A DNA stretch of 64,000 nt from Rhodospirillaceae bacterium (lineage in GTDB: Bacteria; Pseudomonadota; Alphaproteobacteria; Bin65): contig JAPOST010000034.1 of the NCBI GenBank assembly GCA_026709535.1, positions 1 through 64,000 on the forward strand, written 5' to 3'. Position 1 is the stretch's first letter. Each line of letters starts with the position of its first letter. A program made the position numbers and the translations under genes. This document shows positions 1 through 9,447 of the stretch, one piece after another. Under the pieces are notes generated by a model. It had not been told where the DNA came from and made no database searches. It worked only from the letters and a program-made list of their open reading frames with translations.

Positions 1-171
1 ACGTTTTCGGAGGCTTGCCGGTGGCGAGGACGGTACCGGTGGGAATCTCAAGGGCATCTAGAGAGTGGATCACGACATTTCGCGAAATATCCTGCCCTCC
101 CTCAGTCACTCTTGCGATTCGTCGAAGGACACGGCAATAACGGGCTGTCAAACTTGGAAGAAGACCTGCCG

Positions 172-1761
172 ATGTTGACCCTGTCTTCCGCACTTGATCG
201 CTGCCAGCGCTACTACGCCAACAATCTCGCTGTGGCGGACCCTGAAGGTCGCTGGACCTGGGAACAGCATCTCGACCGGGTCACGCGATTGGCGGGCGCC
301 TTGCAAGCTCTTGGCGTGAAGCAGGGCAGTACTTTCGGCATCCTGTCGCGCAATACCTTCCGGAATTTCGAATTGCTGCACGCCGGATACTGGATGGGAG
401 CCATTCCGGTACCGGTTAATATTCGTCTGGCAATACCCGAAATCAGCTACATTCTGGACAATGCCGGGGTGAACGTTGTAGCCGTCGATTCACCGTTTCT
501 GGCGCTGCTGGACCATGAACTCATGGCGCGCTGGCGGGACAGGTCCATCCGTATCGTGGGCGCAAACGACAGGACCGATCCGGAAACAAGAGACTGGCCG
601 CAGCATGACCACGAAACGCTGATCGCCCAAGCCGAACCGGCACCGTTGCATGAATCGAAAGAGGAAGATACGGCGACTCTGCTGTATACTGGCGGCACCA
701 CCGGCCGCGCCAAGGGCGTGCAACTGACCCATATGAACGCCGTCGCCAACGGCATGCAGGTCGGGCATACGGTGGGAGTTTATCCGGACGACATCTATCT
801 GCACGTGGCGCCAATGTTCCATTCAGCCGACCTGTTGGGCACCGGATTCACCCTGATGGGGGCCGGACACGCTTTCCTGCCTGCCTTCACGCCGGACGAT
901 CTGCTCGGCGCCATCCAGGAGATGAATGTCACCTGGACGATGCTGGCGCCGACCATGATAATCATGACCTTGCAACAGGCGAACATCTCGGCCTACGATT
1001 TGTCTAGCTTGCGCTGTTTTCTGTATGGCAGCGCGCCGATGGCGGCCGAGTGGGTAGAACGGACGCTGAAGGCTTTCACCGGCACGGAACTGGTCCAGGG
1101 ATACGGGCTTACGGAAACATCGCCGCTCTTGACCATCCTGTCCCACAAGGAGCATGTTGCGGCCATCGAAACCGGCAATCGCGAGCGGTTGAAGGCCGCT
1201 GGCCGCCCCCTCATCGGCGTCGACATGCGCATCGCCGATAGAGACGGCAAGGAGGTGCCGAATGGCGAGCCAGGCGAGGTGATTGTCAGGGCGCCGAATG
1301 TGACGAAGGGCTACCTTGAATTGCCGGAGGAAAACGCCAAGGCGTTCCGCGACGGCTGGTTTCATACCGGCGATGTCGGCCTCATGGACGATCAAGGGTT
1401 CATGTATCTGGTCGACCGCAAGAAAGACATGATCATCACAGGCGGCGAAAACGTTTACTCGCTGGAGGTGGAAGCCATACTGTATCAGCATCCTTCCGTT
1501 GGAGAGTGTGCTGTGGTCGGTCTCCCGGACAGCAAGTATGGTGAAGCGCTGCTTGCCGCCGTCGTGCTGCAGCCGGGTGAAACCGTCACGGCGGAAGCAC
1601 TGGTGGCCCACTGTCGCGACCGGATCGGCGGCTACAAGATCCCCCGCCAGTTCGCCTTTCTGCCGGAACTGCCGAAAAGTGCGATGGGCAAGATTCTCAA
1701 AACCAGCCTACGCGAGACCTACAGCGATCCGGCGGTGGGACGCGATGTCGTTGCCCGCTGA
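172..1761 (+). CDS. Class I adenylate-forming acyl-CoA synthetase
   Basis: This 529-residue enzyme should activate a carboxylic acid with ATP and ligate it to CoA in the cytoplasm. The family marks are clear: the phosphate-binding loop LLYTGGTTGRAKG near residue 170, YGLTETSP, GWFHTGDVG, the hinge DRKKDMIITGGENVYS, and the C-terminal catalytic lysine in PKSAMGKILK. I chose the ATG at 172 because the homologous part begins there; the open frame runs upstream to 112 with an unconvincing N-terminus. It heads a plus-strand catabolic block and is followed about 100 bases later by a gentisate-dioxygenase-like gene, so an aromatic acid such as a hydroxybenzoate is a plausible substrate. The family is broad and a medium-chain fatty acid is equally possible from sequence alone. 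Confidence 0.9.
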   Translation: MLTLSSALDRCQRYYANNLAVADPEGRWTWEQHLDRVTRLAGALQALGVKQGSTFGILSRNTFRNFELLHAGYWMGAIPVPVNIRLAIPEISYILDNAGVNVVAVDSPFLALLDHELMARWRDRSIRIVGANDRTDPETRDWPQHDHETLIAQAEPAPLHESKEEDTATLLYTGGTTGRAKGVQLTHMNAVANGMQVGHTVGVYPDDIYLHVAPMFHSADLLGTGFTLMGAGHAFLPAFTPDDLLGAIQEMNVTWTMLAPTMIIMTLQQANISAYDLSSLRCFLYGSAPMAAEWVERTLKAFTGTELVQGYGLTETSPLLTILSHKEHVAAIETGNRERLKAAGRPLIGVDMRIADRDGKEVPNGEPGEVIVRAPNVTKGYLELPEENAKAFRDGWFHTGDVGLMDDQGFMYLVDRKKDMIITGGENVYSLEVEAILYQHPSVGECAVVGLPDSKYGEALLAAVVLQPGETVTAEALVAHCRDRIGGYKIPRQFAFLPELPKSAMGKILKTSLRETYSDPAVGRDVVAR

Positions 1762-1866
1762 CAGAACGATGCCGCCACATGAAATGCGGACAATGCAATG
1801 GGCAAGATCGTTTGCAGACAAACCGCTCGAATTCAGGAACACGCAACTCCAACACAGAAACCAGTC

Positions 1867-2949
1867 ATGAACTCACCGCAGACCAGCCGCGCCGAACAGG
1901 AAGTCCGCCAGGACTTCTACAACACCATCGACCAGCAGAGCATGACCCCCCTGTGGGAAGTGCTGGCAGGCCTGGTCACCAGGGAACCTGTCAGCCAGGC
2001 CAGGCCGCACTTGTGGAAATTCGACGACGTGCGCCCACACGTAATGAAGGCTGGCGAACTGATCACTGCAAAGGAGGCGGAACGGCGGGTCCTGGTGCTG
2101 GAAAATCCCGGTCTGCGAGGCGACTCGCGGATAACGCCCTCGCTTTATGCCGGCTTGCAGTTGATTCTCCCGGGCGAAGTGGCGCGAGCCCACCGGCATA
2201 CAGCTTCAGCCTTGCGCTTCATCATCGAAGGCAATGGCGCCTACACTGCAGTGGATGGTGAGAAGACCATCATGGAAGAGGGTGATTTCGTCATTACGCC
2301 ACCTTGGTCGTGGCACGATCATGGCAACGACAGCGACCAGCCAATGATCTGGATGGACGGGCTGGACGTGCCGATGGTCAATATCTTCGAAACCAGCTTT
2401 GCCGAAAATCTGGCCGAGGATGAGCAACAGCTTTCCCGGCCCGCCAACTATTCGCCGGATCATTATTCCCACAACATGCTTCCTGTGGGCTACGAACACA
2501 CTAGGAAATGCTCCCCAATCTTCAACTATCCCTATGCCCGGACGCGCGAGACGCTGGAGAGGATGGCGAAGTACGAAGAATGGGACCCCTGCCATTGCGT
2601 GAAGGTGCAGTACACCAATCCCCTGGACGGCAGCTATGCAATGCCGACCATCGCCACCTTCATGCAGTTGCTGCCAAAGGGCATGACGACGACGCCCTAC
2701 CGGTCGACGGACGGGATGATCTATTCGCCCGTCGAAGGCGCCGGCCGCACGATCCTGCGAGCGCCGGAGGGCGACGTCACACTGACTTGGGGACCGAAAG
2801 ACGTGTTCGTGATCCCCAGCTGGATGGCCCATCATCATGAAAGCGATGGCGATGCCGTATTGTTCAGCTTCTCGGACCGCGCTGCCCAGCGAAAGCTGGG
2901 TATCTGGCGGGAGCAACGGGGCAACGGCCCCGTAGCCGGGCCACACTGA
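1867..2949 (+). CDS. Gentisate 1,2-dioxygenase-like double-cupin protein
   Basis: This 360-residue protein has two cupin barrels and resembles gentisate 1,2-dioxygenases, which use Fe(II) and O2 to open gentisate to maleylpyruvate. The first cupin shows the metal-binding pattern ARAHRHTASALRFIIEG followed by EGDFVITPPWSWHDH and a WMDGLDVPM strand typical of the family. The second ends with WGPKDVFVIPSWMAHHHES. The length matches the usual 340-370 residues. Start: the ATG at 1867 (MNSPQTSRAEQE) is preferred over an upstream extension to 1798 that lacks similarity. A 1-hydroxy-2-naphthoate or salicylate 1,2-dioxygenase of the same fold cannot be excluded. A gene for a gentisate-forming hydroxylase lies at 62373-63572. 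Confidence 0.87.
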   Translation: MNSPQTSRAEQEVRQDFYNTIDQQSMTPLWEVLAGLVTREPVSQARPHLWKFDDVRPHVMKAGELITAKEAERRVLVLENPGLRGDSRITPSLYAGLQLILPGEVARAHRHTASALRFIIEGNGAYTAVDGEKTIMEEGDFVITPPWSWHDHGNDSDQPMIWMDGLDVPMVNIFETSFAENLAEDEQQLSRPANYSPDHYSHNMLPVGYEHTRKCSPIFNYPYARTRETLERMAKYEEWDPCHCVKVQYTNPLDGSYAMPTIATFMQLLPKGMTTTPYRSTDGMIYSPVEGAGRTILRAPEGDVTLTWGPKDVFVIPSWMAHHHESDGDAVLFSFSDRAAQRKLGIWREQRGNGPVAGPH

Positions 2950-3474
2950 TCTGCGCGGGTCGAAAACACCGGATGAGGGGCAAGGCCAATCCAGCCTCGC
3001 AGACGTCAACTTCTCTCCATTCGACGAACAGGTAGCACGACCGGTTTGGGGTTCTCTCGCCCACTGTTCACTGGAAAAAGACAATCCTCGGCATTGCGCG
3101 AGCGTCAATGGCGCATGACGCGCTGATTGTTCATCATCACGGAACTGCCAGGGCGAGTCGTATCGCCCCCAACTCGATCTCGTATTTGGTAATTTCGACC
3201 CCGGGTTTGCTTCAAGGATCGCTTTGCTGGAACAGGCACACCGGCAACACAGCCCGATCTTGCAGTCAAGATGAATCAGAGACAGCCAGCCAGAACCGTT
3301 CCGTCACCTCTCTGCTGATGGCTGCGAAGTTTCGTCAGACATTGCCGGTGCATTGATTCGGTTATCGAAGCGTCCGCGCCGGACGCACACCGCGCATCGC
3401 CGTGGCGACTTTCCGTCCCTTGCCGCTTTCGTCGACGGACCGCAGGATTGAACTGAAGATGGAGTGAAAAGGCG
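2950..3474. other. Gap without a convincing gene
   Basis: This 525-base stretch separates the dioxygenase from the hydrolase. The short open frames in it (for example 3108-3356 plus) have no recognisable motifs. The last 30 bases carry an AAAAGG ribosome-binding site for the gene at 3475. A promoter for the next transcription unit could lie here, but no clear -35/-10 pair is visible. Confidence 0.5.
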
Positions 3475-4251
3475 ATGGCCTTTGTAAAAGCTGGCGGAAG
3501 CCGGCTTGAATATGAATGGGTGGGGGTCGGGCCGGCCGAAGGCCCGACCGTGGTCATGCTCCATGAGGGACTGGGCTCGGTTGCCATGTGGCGCGATTTC
3601 CCGTCCAGAGTGGCGAAGACGACGGGCCTGCGGGTCCTCGTCTACAGTCGACGCGGATACGGAAGGTCGGACCCCGTGACTGATCTGCCCTGTCCCGTCG
3701 ACTACATGCATCGCGAAGCGCAAGAGGTGCTCCCCGACCTGTTCCGAGCACTGGATGTCCGCCGGCCAATTCTGCTGGGCCACAGCGACGGCGCCTCCGT
3801 TGCACTGATCTATGCCGGCAGCGACCTTGATCCGCGACCTGAAAGCATCATCGTCATGGCCCCCCATGTGAATATCGAACCCAGCAACATTCTATCCATC
3901 GCCAAGGTCCGGGTGTTGTGGGAGGAGACGGATCTGCGCGGTCGTCTGGCGCGATATCATGACGATCCGGACAACGCCTTCTTCTCCTGGAACCTGGCCT
4001 GGCTGATGCCCGAATTTCGCAACTGGAACATCGAGGAATTCCTCCCGAAAATCCGGGGGCCGATCACTGTCATCCAGGGACTAGAAGATGAGTATGGCTC
4101 GCCGCAGCAGCCTGAAACGATCAAGCGGATGGCGTCCGGGCCAGTCAATACGATCCTGTTGTCAGGATGTGGCCACTCCGCCCATCGGGACAGCCCGGAA
4201 CAGACGCTTGCCGCGATTGCAGATCATGTCAAATTGGCGGCGACAGCATGA
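3475..4251 (+). CDS. Alpha/beta-fold hydrolase
   Basis: This 258-residue alpha/beta hydrolase carries the nucleophile elbow GHSDG (Ser near residue 103), an oxyanion-loop segment MLHEGLGS near the N-terminus, RGYGRSDP, and the catalytic histidine region GCGHSAHRDSPE near the C-terminus. The family hydrolyses esters, C-C bonds or thioesters, and no substrate can be read from the sequence. Its stop codon overlaps the start of the next gene (ATGA at 4248-4251), so the two are probably translationally coupled. Being downstream of a ring-opening dioxygenase, a role on a ring-cleavage product or an ester precursor is possible, but this is inference from position. The start has an AAAAGG site a few bases upstream. 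Confidence 0.9.
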   Translation: MAFVKAGGSRLEYEWVGVGPAEGPTVVMLHEGLGSVAMWRDFPSRVAKTTGLRVLVYSRRGYGRSDPVTDLPCPVDYMHREAQEVLPDLFRALDVRRPILLGHSDGASVALIYAGSDLDPRPESIIVMAPHVNIEPSNILSIAKVRVLWEETDLRGRLARYHDDPDNAFFSWNLAWLMPEFRNWNIEEFLPKIRGPITVIQGLEDEYGSPQQPETIKRMASGPVNTILLSGCGHSAHRDSPEQTLAAIADHVKLAATA

Positions 4252-5297
4252 AGGACGACCTGGAGTTTCCCTTGGGCGACGCCAGACCCGGCGCGGCCGA
4301 AACGATCGAAATCGCCCCCGGCATCCACTGGTTGCGCATGCCACTGCCGTTCCAGCTGAACCATATCAATCTCTGGCTGCTGGAAGATGGCGACGGCTTT
4401 GTCATTATCGACACCGGTCTGAAGTTGGAAGAAACCCGGGTGCACTGGCGAACACTGTTCGGTCGTTTTGGCATCGCCTATGGCGGCAAGGCTGGCAAGA
4501 CCGTGAACCGGCTGGTTGTCACCCATTTCCATCCGGACCATATCGGCTTGGCGGGCTGGCTGGCGCAGGAACTGGCGACGGATCTGTGGATCAGCCGGAC
4601 CGAATGGCTGATGGCGCGGATGCTGTATCTTGATAGCGAGGCGTCGAATCACTCCAGCATGACGCGCTTTTTTGCCCGGCACGGCATGAACCGGGCTCTC
4701 GCCGGACGGATGTTTGCCAATGGCAACACCTATCGCGATCGCGTGACGGAGGCCCCTTATCATCACCGACGGCTGCGCGAAGGCGATATGCTCGACATCG
4801 GCGGCCGGAGATGGGAAGTCATCGTCGGGACCGGTCACGCGCCGGAGCATGTCTGCCTGTGGACCGGGGATGGCGGCATCCTGATCTCCGGCGATCAGAT
4901 TTTGCCAGAGATCACGCCCAACATCAGCGTCTGGGCCAGCGAGCCGGATGCCAGCCCTCTGGAAGAATATCTGGGATCGTTTGCGAGCTTCAGGCATTTG
5001 CCGGACGACACTCTGGTCCTGCCCAGTCACAATCTGCCGTTCCGCGGCCTGCGGCAGCGCATTGCGCAGATTGTCGATCATCATCATGAGCGGCTGGACC
5101 GGCTCGGCAACGGGTTCAACGGCGCCCGATTGTCGGTCGCTGAAGCGGTGCCGCTGATGTTTCGGCGCGAACTGGACGACCATCAGATGGGTTTCGCAAT
5201 GGGCGAATGTCTCGCGCACCTCGCCTACCTGGAAAGCGCAGGAAGCATGGCAGGCCGTCTGGACCCGGACGGCATACATCGTTTCGAACGGGTTTGA
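4248..5297 (+). CDS. Metallo-beta-lactamase-fold hydrolase
   Basis: This 349-residue protein has the metallo-beta-lactamase fold. The Zn-binding signature is THFHPDHIGL (HxHxDH), followed by GTGHAPEHVC (third histidine), ISGDQILP (bridging Asp) and LPSHNLPF (last histidine). Hydrolases of this type with a long C-terminal helical part are often found in fatty-acid and aromatic-acid clusters and act on thioesters, lactones or similar bonds. The substrate here is unknown. The start at 4248 overlaps the hydrolase stop by four bases and gives an N-terminus that runs straight into the conserved strand HWLRMPLPFQLNHINLWLLE. Downstream there is a perfect 9-bp hairpin. Confidence 0.88.
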   Translation: MKDDLEFPLGDARPGAAETIEIAPGIHWLRMPLPFQLNHINLWLLEDGDGFVIIDTGLKLEETRVHWRTLFGRFGIAYGGKAGKTVNRLVVTHFHPDHIGLAGWLAQELATDLWISRTEWLMARMLYLDSEASNHSSMTRFFARHGMNRALAGRMFANGNTYRDRVTEAPYHHRRLREGDMLDIGGRRWEVIVGTGHAPEHVCLWTGDGGILISGDQILPEITPNISVWASEPDASPLEEYLGSFASFRHLPDDTLVLPSHNLPFRGLRQRIAQIVDHHHERLDRLGNGFNGARLSVAEAVPLMFRRELDDHQMGFAMGECLAHLAYLESAGSMAGRLDPDGIHRFERV

Positions 5298-5320
5298 GCC
5301 TCCTGACGGGACAGCCTGAA

Positions 5321-5350
5321 AACAGCCGGCGCTTTCCATGACCGGCTGTT
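5321..5350 (+). terminator. Perfect 9-bp hairpin after the MBL-fold gene
   Basis: AACAGCCGG at 5321-5329 is exactly complementary to CCGGCTGTT at 5342-5350 with a 12-base loop. It starts 24 bases after the stop codon of the MBL-fold gene. It lacks a strong T run, so it may stabilise a 3' end rather than act as a classic intrinsic terminator. The 5298-5600 gap otherwise holds nothing I can name. Confidence 0.4.
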
Positions 5351-5600
5351 GCCTTCGCGCCTTCATTGCATCTTGACCGTCTATGGTCTTTTGGCTAGCA
5401 AAACCGCGCGCAAGCAAAACTAACAAAATATCTGCGCAACGTTGGGGAGGTTTGCGTCGGTCAGGCTGGCTGTGATGGTGCGGCGTCGGACGCTTGCAAG
5501 TCTCTGGATCAGGATTGAGTGCGGCGCGTCGCGTGTCTTTATGGCACGCGCTACGACATGAGGCTGCGCGGTTGGTGAAATTGATCGGACGGTGAGGTCG

Positions 5601-7547
5601 ATGGCTGCAGACACATTTCCGAAATTTCTGGACAGCAACGCGCAATCGCGCGGCAACCGACCGGCAATCCGGGAAAAACAATTGGGGATATGGCAGACCT
5701 ATTCCTGGAAAGAGTCCCGTGATGAGGTTGTAACCATCGCCCACGGACTTGCCGCTTCTGGCGTGAGCCGGGGTCACCGAATAGCCATCGTTGGCGACAA
5801 CCGGCCTTATCTTTACTGGTCGATGATAGCTGCCCAGGCCCTAGGCGCGATCCCCGTGCCCGTCTATCAGGATAGCGGCGCCCAGGAACTGGCTTATGTG
5901 CTTGATCACGCCGGAGTCTCCTTTGCTGTGGTCGAGGACCAGGAGCAGGTGGACAAGCTGCTGGAAATCAAGGAAACCGCATCGTCACTGACGAGTATCG
6001 TCTACTGTGACCCGCGCGGCATGCGAGATTATGATCAGGATTTCCTGCAGTCGATCAGCGAAGTCAAAAGGGCCGGCGAGGCACACAAGGCCGCCAATCC
6101 CGGCTTCTACGGCGAAGAAGTTTCCACGGGGAGCGGCGAAGACACGGCCATCTTCCTTTATACCTCCGGCACAACGGGCAATCCGAAAGGTGTGGTTCTG
6201 ACCTTCGACAACCTGATCTCCATGTCGGAGATGTCGGTCAAGCTGGAAAACATTCGGCACGACGAGGATACGCTGGCCTACTTGCCGATGGCCTGGGTGG
6301 GCGACAACCTGTTTTCCATCGGCCAATCCTATGTCGCCGGTTTCACCGTGAATTGCCCGGAAAGCCAGGAAACGGTTCTGGCTGACCTGCAGGAAATTGG
6401 GCCAACCTACTTCTTTGCACCGCCACGGATTTTCGAAAACATCCTGACGTCGGTGACTGTGCGCATGCAGGACGCCAGCCGTCCAAAGCGCTGGCTGTTT
6501 GACTACTTCATGGAGCACGCCAGGAATGTCGGCGTCAGAATCCTGCAGAAGGAAAGCGTTGGTCTTGGCGCCCGATTCAAGTACTGGCTGGGAGAAATCC
6601 TTGTCTATGGTCCGCTCAAGAACACGCTGGGGCTGACTCGCGTCCGGCGCGTTTATACAGCGGGAGAGGCCATCGGGCCGGATATTTTCGATTTTTACCG
6701 GTCGATCGGCCTGAATATGAAACAGCTGTACGGGCAGACCGAGGCCTCGGTGTTCGTGACGATGCAGCCAGACAACGAAGTCTATGCCGATACCGTCGGC
6801 AAGGCATGCCCGGGTGTCGAACTCAGGGTCGATCCGAATACCCGTGAAGTGCTCTATCGGAGCGACGGCGTATTCAAGGAATATCACAAGAACGCGGAGG
6901 CCACCCGAGAGACCAAGACGGACGATGGCTGGGTGCACACTGGCGATGCCGGATTCATTGACAGCAACGGTCATCTGAAAATCATTGATCGTGCGAAGGA
7001 CGTCGGCGTTCTGAACAACAACTCGATGTTTGCGCCCAAATATCTCGAGAACAAGCTGAAGTTCTTCCCATTCATCCAGGAAGCCGTAACCTTCGGAGCA
7101 GGGCGCGATTTCACGACCGCAATGATCTCGATCGACATTGAGGCAGTGGGTGGTTGGGCCGAGCGCCATAACGCCTCTTACGCCAGCTATCGCGAACTGG
7201 CGGCGAAACCTGCAGTTTATGAGGAAATTCGCAAGAATATCGAACAGGTCAACGCGGACTTGGCCGATGACCCGGAACTGGCAGGGGCCCAGATCGCCCG
7301 CTTTGTTCTGCTGCATAAGGAACTGGATGCGGACGACGGCGAACTCACCCGAACGCGGAAGGTCCGACGGCGCTTCATCAACGACCGCTACGAGAGCGTG
7401 ATCAATGGCCTTTATGACGGCAGCGACAAGGTCCACATAGAGGTGGAAACGATTTTCGAGGATGGCCGGAAGGGCGTCAGTGCCGCAGATATCGCCATCA
7501 TGGATGTCACGGCGACCAGCGCCGCCCAACTGAAAAAAGCGAGCTAG
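5601..7547 (+). CDS. Long-chain (FadD15-type) AMP-forming acyl-CoA ligase
   Basis: This 648-residue AMP-forming ligase is of the large type usually called long-chain fatty-acid-CoA ligase. It has FLYTSGTTGNPKGVVLTFDN, the YLPMAWVGDN region, LYGQTEASVF, DGWVHTGDAG and the hinge IDRAKDVGVLNNN. The C-terminal lysine region is replaced by LTRTRKVRRRF, as usual for this subgroup. The ATG at 5601 follows GGTGAGG at good spacing; a GTG three codons upstream is a weaker alternative. It sits 6 bases before the LivG-type ATPase gene and is surely co-transcribed with the transporter. Such ligases are regularly found beside Liv-type transporters, where they trap an imported acid as its CoA ester. The exact acid is not predictable. 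Confidence 0.9.
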   Translation: MAADTFPKFLDSNAQSRGNRPAIREKQLGIWQTYSWKESRDEVVTIAHGLAASGVSRGHRIAIVGDNRPYLYWSMIAAQALGAIPVPVYQDSGAQELAYVLDHAGVSFAVVEDQEQVDKLLEIKETASSLTSIVYCDPRGMRDYDQDFLQSISEVKRAGEAHKAANPGFYGEEVSTGSGEDTAIFLYTSGTTGNPKGVVLTFDNLISMSEMSVKLENIRHDEDTLAYLPMAWVGDNLFSIGQSYVAGFTVNCPESQETVLADLQEIGPTYFFAPPRIFENILTSVTVRMQDASRPKRWLFDYFMEHARNVGVRILQKESVGLGARFKYWLGEILVYGPLKNTLGLTRVRRVYTAGEAIGPDIFDFYRSIGLNMKQLYGQTEASVFVTMQPDNEVYADTVGKACPGVELRVDPNTREVLYRSDGVFKEYHKNAEATRETKTDDGWVHTGDAGFIDSNGHLKIIDRAKDVGVLNNNSMFAPKYLENKLKFFPFIQEAVTFGAGRDFTTAMISIDIEAVGGWAERHNASYASYRELAAKPAVYEEIRKNIEQVNADLADDPELAGAQIARFVLLHKELDADDGELTRTRKVRRRFINDRYESVINGLYDGSDKVHIEVETIFEDGRKGVSAADIAIMDVTATSAAQLKKAS

Positions 7548-7553
7548 ACGTTC

Positions 7554-8447
7554 ATGAGCGCAACGGAACGCCAGTTTGGCGATGTCCTCCTCAAAGTCGA
7601 CAACATCACGCTGCGATTCGGCGGGGTGAAGGCCATCACCGACGTCAGCTTCGAAATCCGCGAGAAGCAGATTTTCGCGATCATCGGTCCGAATGGCGCC
7701 GGCAAGACATCGATGCTCAACGTGATCAACGGCTTCTATCATCCGCAAGAAGGAACGATTACCTACAAGGGCAATCCCCGCCAGCAGATGAAACCGCACG
7801 AAGCGGCCGAAACAGGCATCGCGCGCACCTTCCAGAACGTGGCGTTGTTCCGCGGGATGAGCACGCTGGACAACGTGATGACCGGTCGCCTGCTGAAGAT
7901 GAGCGGCCCGGCGCTGCGCTACTATCACCAAAAGCTCGCCAACCTGCCGGTCATCAACTACCTGACGTACCCGGCCATGTGGTTTGGCGACCTCATCCTC
8001 GATTCGCTATACTGGGGTCCCTACCAACGTGAGGAAGTGAAACACCGCAAGGCCGCGGAAGAAGTCATCGACTTCCTTGAGATACAGTCGATTCGCCGAA
8101 CACCGGTCGGACGCCTGCCATATGGTTTGCAAAAACGCGTGGAACTGGGCCGGGCGCTGGCCATGGAGCCGGATCTGCTTCTGCTGGACGAACCGATGGC
8201 CGGCATGAACCTCGAAGAAAAAGAAGACATGTGCCGCTTCATCATTGATCTGAATCACGAATTTGGTACGACCATGGCCCTGATCGAACACGACATGGGT
8301 GTCGTCATGGATATCTCGGATCAGGTTGTCGTGCTGAATTACGGTCGAAAGATTGCGGACGGTACGCCGAACGAAGTGCAGGCCGATCAGGACGTGATCG
8401 ACGCTTATCTGGGCGTGGCGCACGAAGCCGATCTGGAAGAGAAGTAG
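7554..8447 (+). CDS. livG: Liv-type ABC transporter ATPase (LivG family)
   Basis: This 297-residue ATP-binding subunit powers a branched-chain-amino-acid-type importer at the inner membrane. Walker A is GPNGAGKTS. The LivG-specific stretch FYHPQEGTITYKG and TFQNVALF follow, then the signature LPYGLQKRVELGRALA and Walker B LLLLDEPMAGM. The signature reads LPYGLQ where LSGGQ is usual; this is a common LivG variant. There is an insertion of about 40 residues between the Q-loop and the signature (YYHQKLANLPVINYLTYPAMW and on) that lengthens it beyond the usual 255 residues. It is the first transporter gene, followed by two permeases, the binding protein and LivF. The symbol names the family; the substrate may be an aromatic or aliphatic acid. 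Confidence 0.92.
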   Translation: MSATERQFGDVLLKVDNITLRFGGVKAITDVSFEIREKQIFAIIGPNGAGKTSMLNVINGFYHPQEGTITYKGNPRQQMKPHEAAETGIARTFQNVALFRGMSTLDNVMTGRLLKMSGPALRYYHQKLANLPVINYLTYPAMWFGDLILDSLYWGPYQREEVKHRKAAEEVIDFLEIQSIRRTPVGRLPYGLQKRVELGRALAMEPDLLLLDEPMAGMNLEEKEDMCRFIIDLNHEFGTTMALIEHDMGVVMDISDQVVVLNYGRKIADGTPNEVQADQDVIDAYLGVAHEADLEEK

Positions 8448-8510
8448 CGACCGGAGAGATATTGAAGCGCCAATCCGCTCAAGCGGCGCAGCGCGCAACA
8501 GGGGGAAGAA

Positions 8511-9443
8511 ATGGGAGAGATCCTGGAATTCATCTTCGCGCCGATCCTCATATTCGAGAGTTGGCGCTTTGGCATGGAGGTCGTGATCAGCGGCTTGCTT
8601 GCCGGGGTGATGTATTCGCTGGTCGCGCTGGGCTTTGTCCTGATCTACAAGGCCTCGGGCATGTTCAACTTCGCTCAGGGCGTTCTCGTCCTGTTTGCCG
8701 CATTGAACCTCGCTGGTTTTATCGGATTGGGCGTGCCGATCCCCTTGGCGATCATCCTCACGATCGGGATCATGATCCTGTTCGCGATCGTGGTGGAGTA
8801 CCTCATTCTCCGGCATCTCGTGAACCAGGAGCAGATCATCCTGTTCATGGCGACGATCGGCTTGGCGTTCTTCCTGTCGGCCTTCGGCGAAACCATCTGG
8901 GGCTCCGAAGTGAAGAAGCTTGATGTGGGCATCCCGCAGGGCCGGTTCGAACCCTTCGGAATTCAGATCCAGTATCTCGAACTGACCGCGGGCGCAGTGG
9001 CGGCCGCACTGGTGATCTGCCTTGCGATCTTCTTCAACAAGACCAAGATCGGCCGCGCCCTGCGCGCAGTGGCGGACGATCACCAGGCGGCGCTGTCCGT
9101 CGGGATCAACCTGCGCACCATCTGGATCATTGTCTGGGCCGTCTCCGGGATCGTCGCGCTGGTTGCCGGTACCATGTGGGGCGCAAAATCGGGCGTCCAG
9201 TTCAGCCTGTCCGAAATTGCGCTGAAAGCGCTGCCGGTGCTGATTCTCGGCGGTTTCGAATCAATCCCCGGCGCCATTATCGGCGGCCTGATCATCGGAT
9301 TGGGCGAGAAGCTGGCAGAGGTTGGCTGGGGGCCCTATGTTGGCGGCGCGATCGAAGACTGGTTCGCCTACATCTTGGCGATGGTCTTTCTGGTATTCCG
9401 CCCGCAAGGTCTGTTCGGCGAAAAGATTATCGAGCGAGTGTGA
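8511..9443 (+). CDS. livH: Liv-type ABC transporter permease (LivH family)
   Basis: This 310-residue inner-membrane permease has about eight hydrophobic segments. It shows the LivH hallmark GVMYSLVALGFVLIYKASG with FNFAQG near the N-terminus, and GRALRAVADDHQAALSVGI, the coupling segment to the ATPase, in the middle. The C-terminus is VFRPQGLFGEKIIERV, typical of the family. A GGGGAAG ribosome-binding site precedes the ATG at 8511. It pairs with the LivM-type permease four bases downstream to form the channel. Confidence 0.93.
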   Translation: MGEILEFIFAPILIFESWRFGMEVVISGLLAGVMYSLVALGFVLIYKASGMFNFAQGVLVLFAALNLAGFIGLGVPIPLAIILTIGIMILFAIVVEYLILRHLVNQEQIILFMATIGLAFFLSAFGETIWGSEVKKLDVGIPQGRFEPFGIQIQYLELTAGAVAAALVICLAIFFNKTKIGRALRAVADDHQAALSVGINLRTIWIIVWAVSGIVALVAGTMWGAKSGVQFSLSEIALKALPVLILGGFESIPGAIIGGLIIGLGEKLAEVGWGPYVGGAIEDWFAYILAMVFLVFRPQGLFGEKIIERV

Positions 9444-9447
9444 CCTG

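Noticed and set aside
1-73. Minus-strand frame at the left edge with a GTG start at 73
   Set aside because: Only 24 codons are inside the window, without a ribosome-binding site or recognisable motif; too little to call a partial gene.
823-1611. Minus-strand open frame of 262 codons inside the first ligase
   Set aside because: Antisense to the AMP-binding core; no domain.
2206-3108. Minus-strand open frame of 300 codons opposite the cupin gene
   Set aside because: Antisense to the gentisate dioxygenase-like protein; no domain or ribosome-binding site.
4224-5777. Long minus-strand open frame of 517 codons opposite the MBL-fold gene
   Set aside because: It is antisense to a well-supported hydrolase with perfect metal motifs and has no recognisable domain; typical of antisense open frames in GC-rich DNA.
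5985-7931. Minus-strand open frame of 648 codons opposite the acyl-CoA ligase and the LivG gene
   Set aside because: It overlaps two clear family genes on the other strand and shows no motif; antisense artefact.
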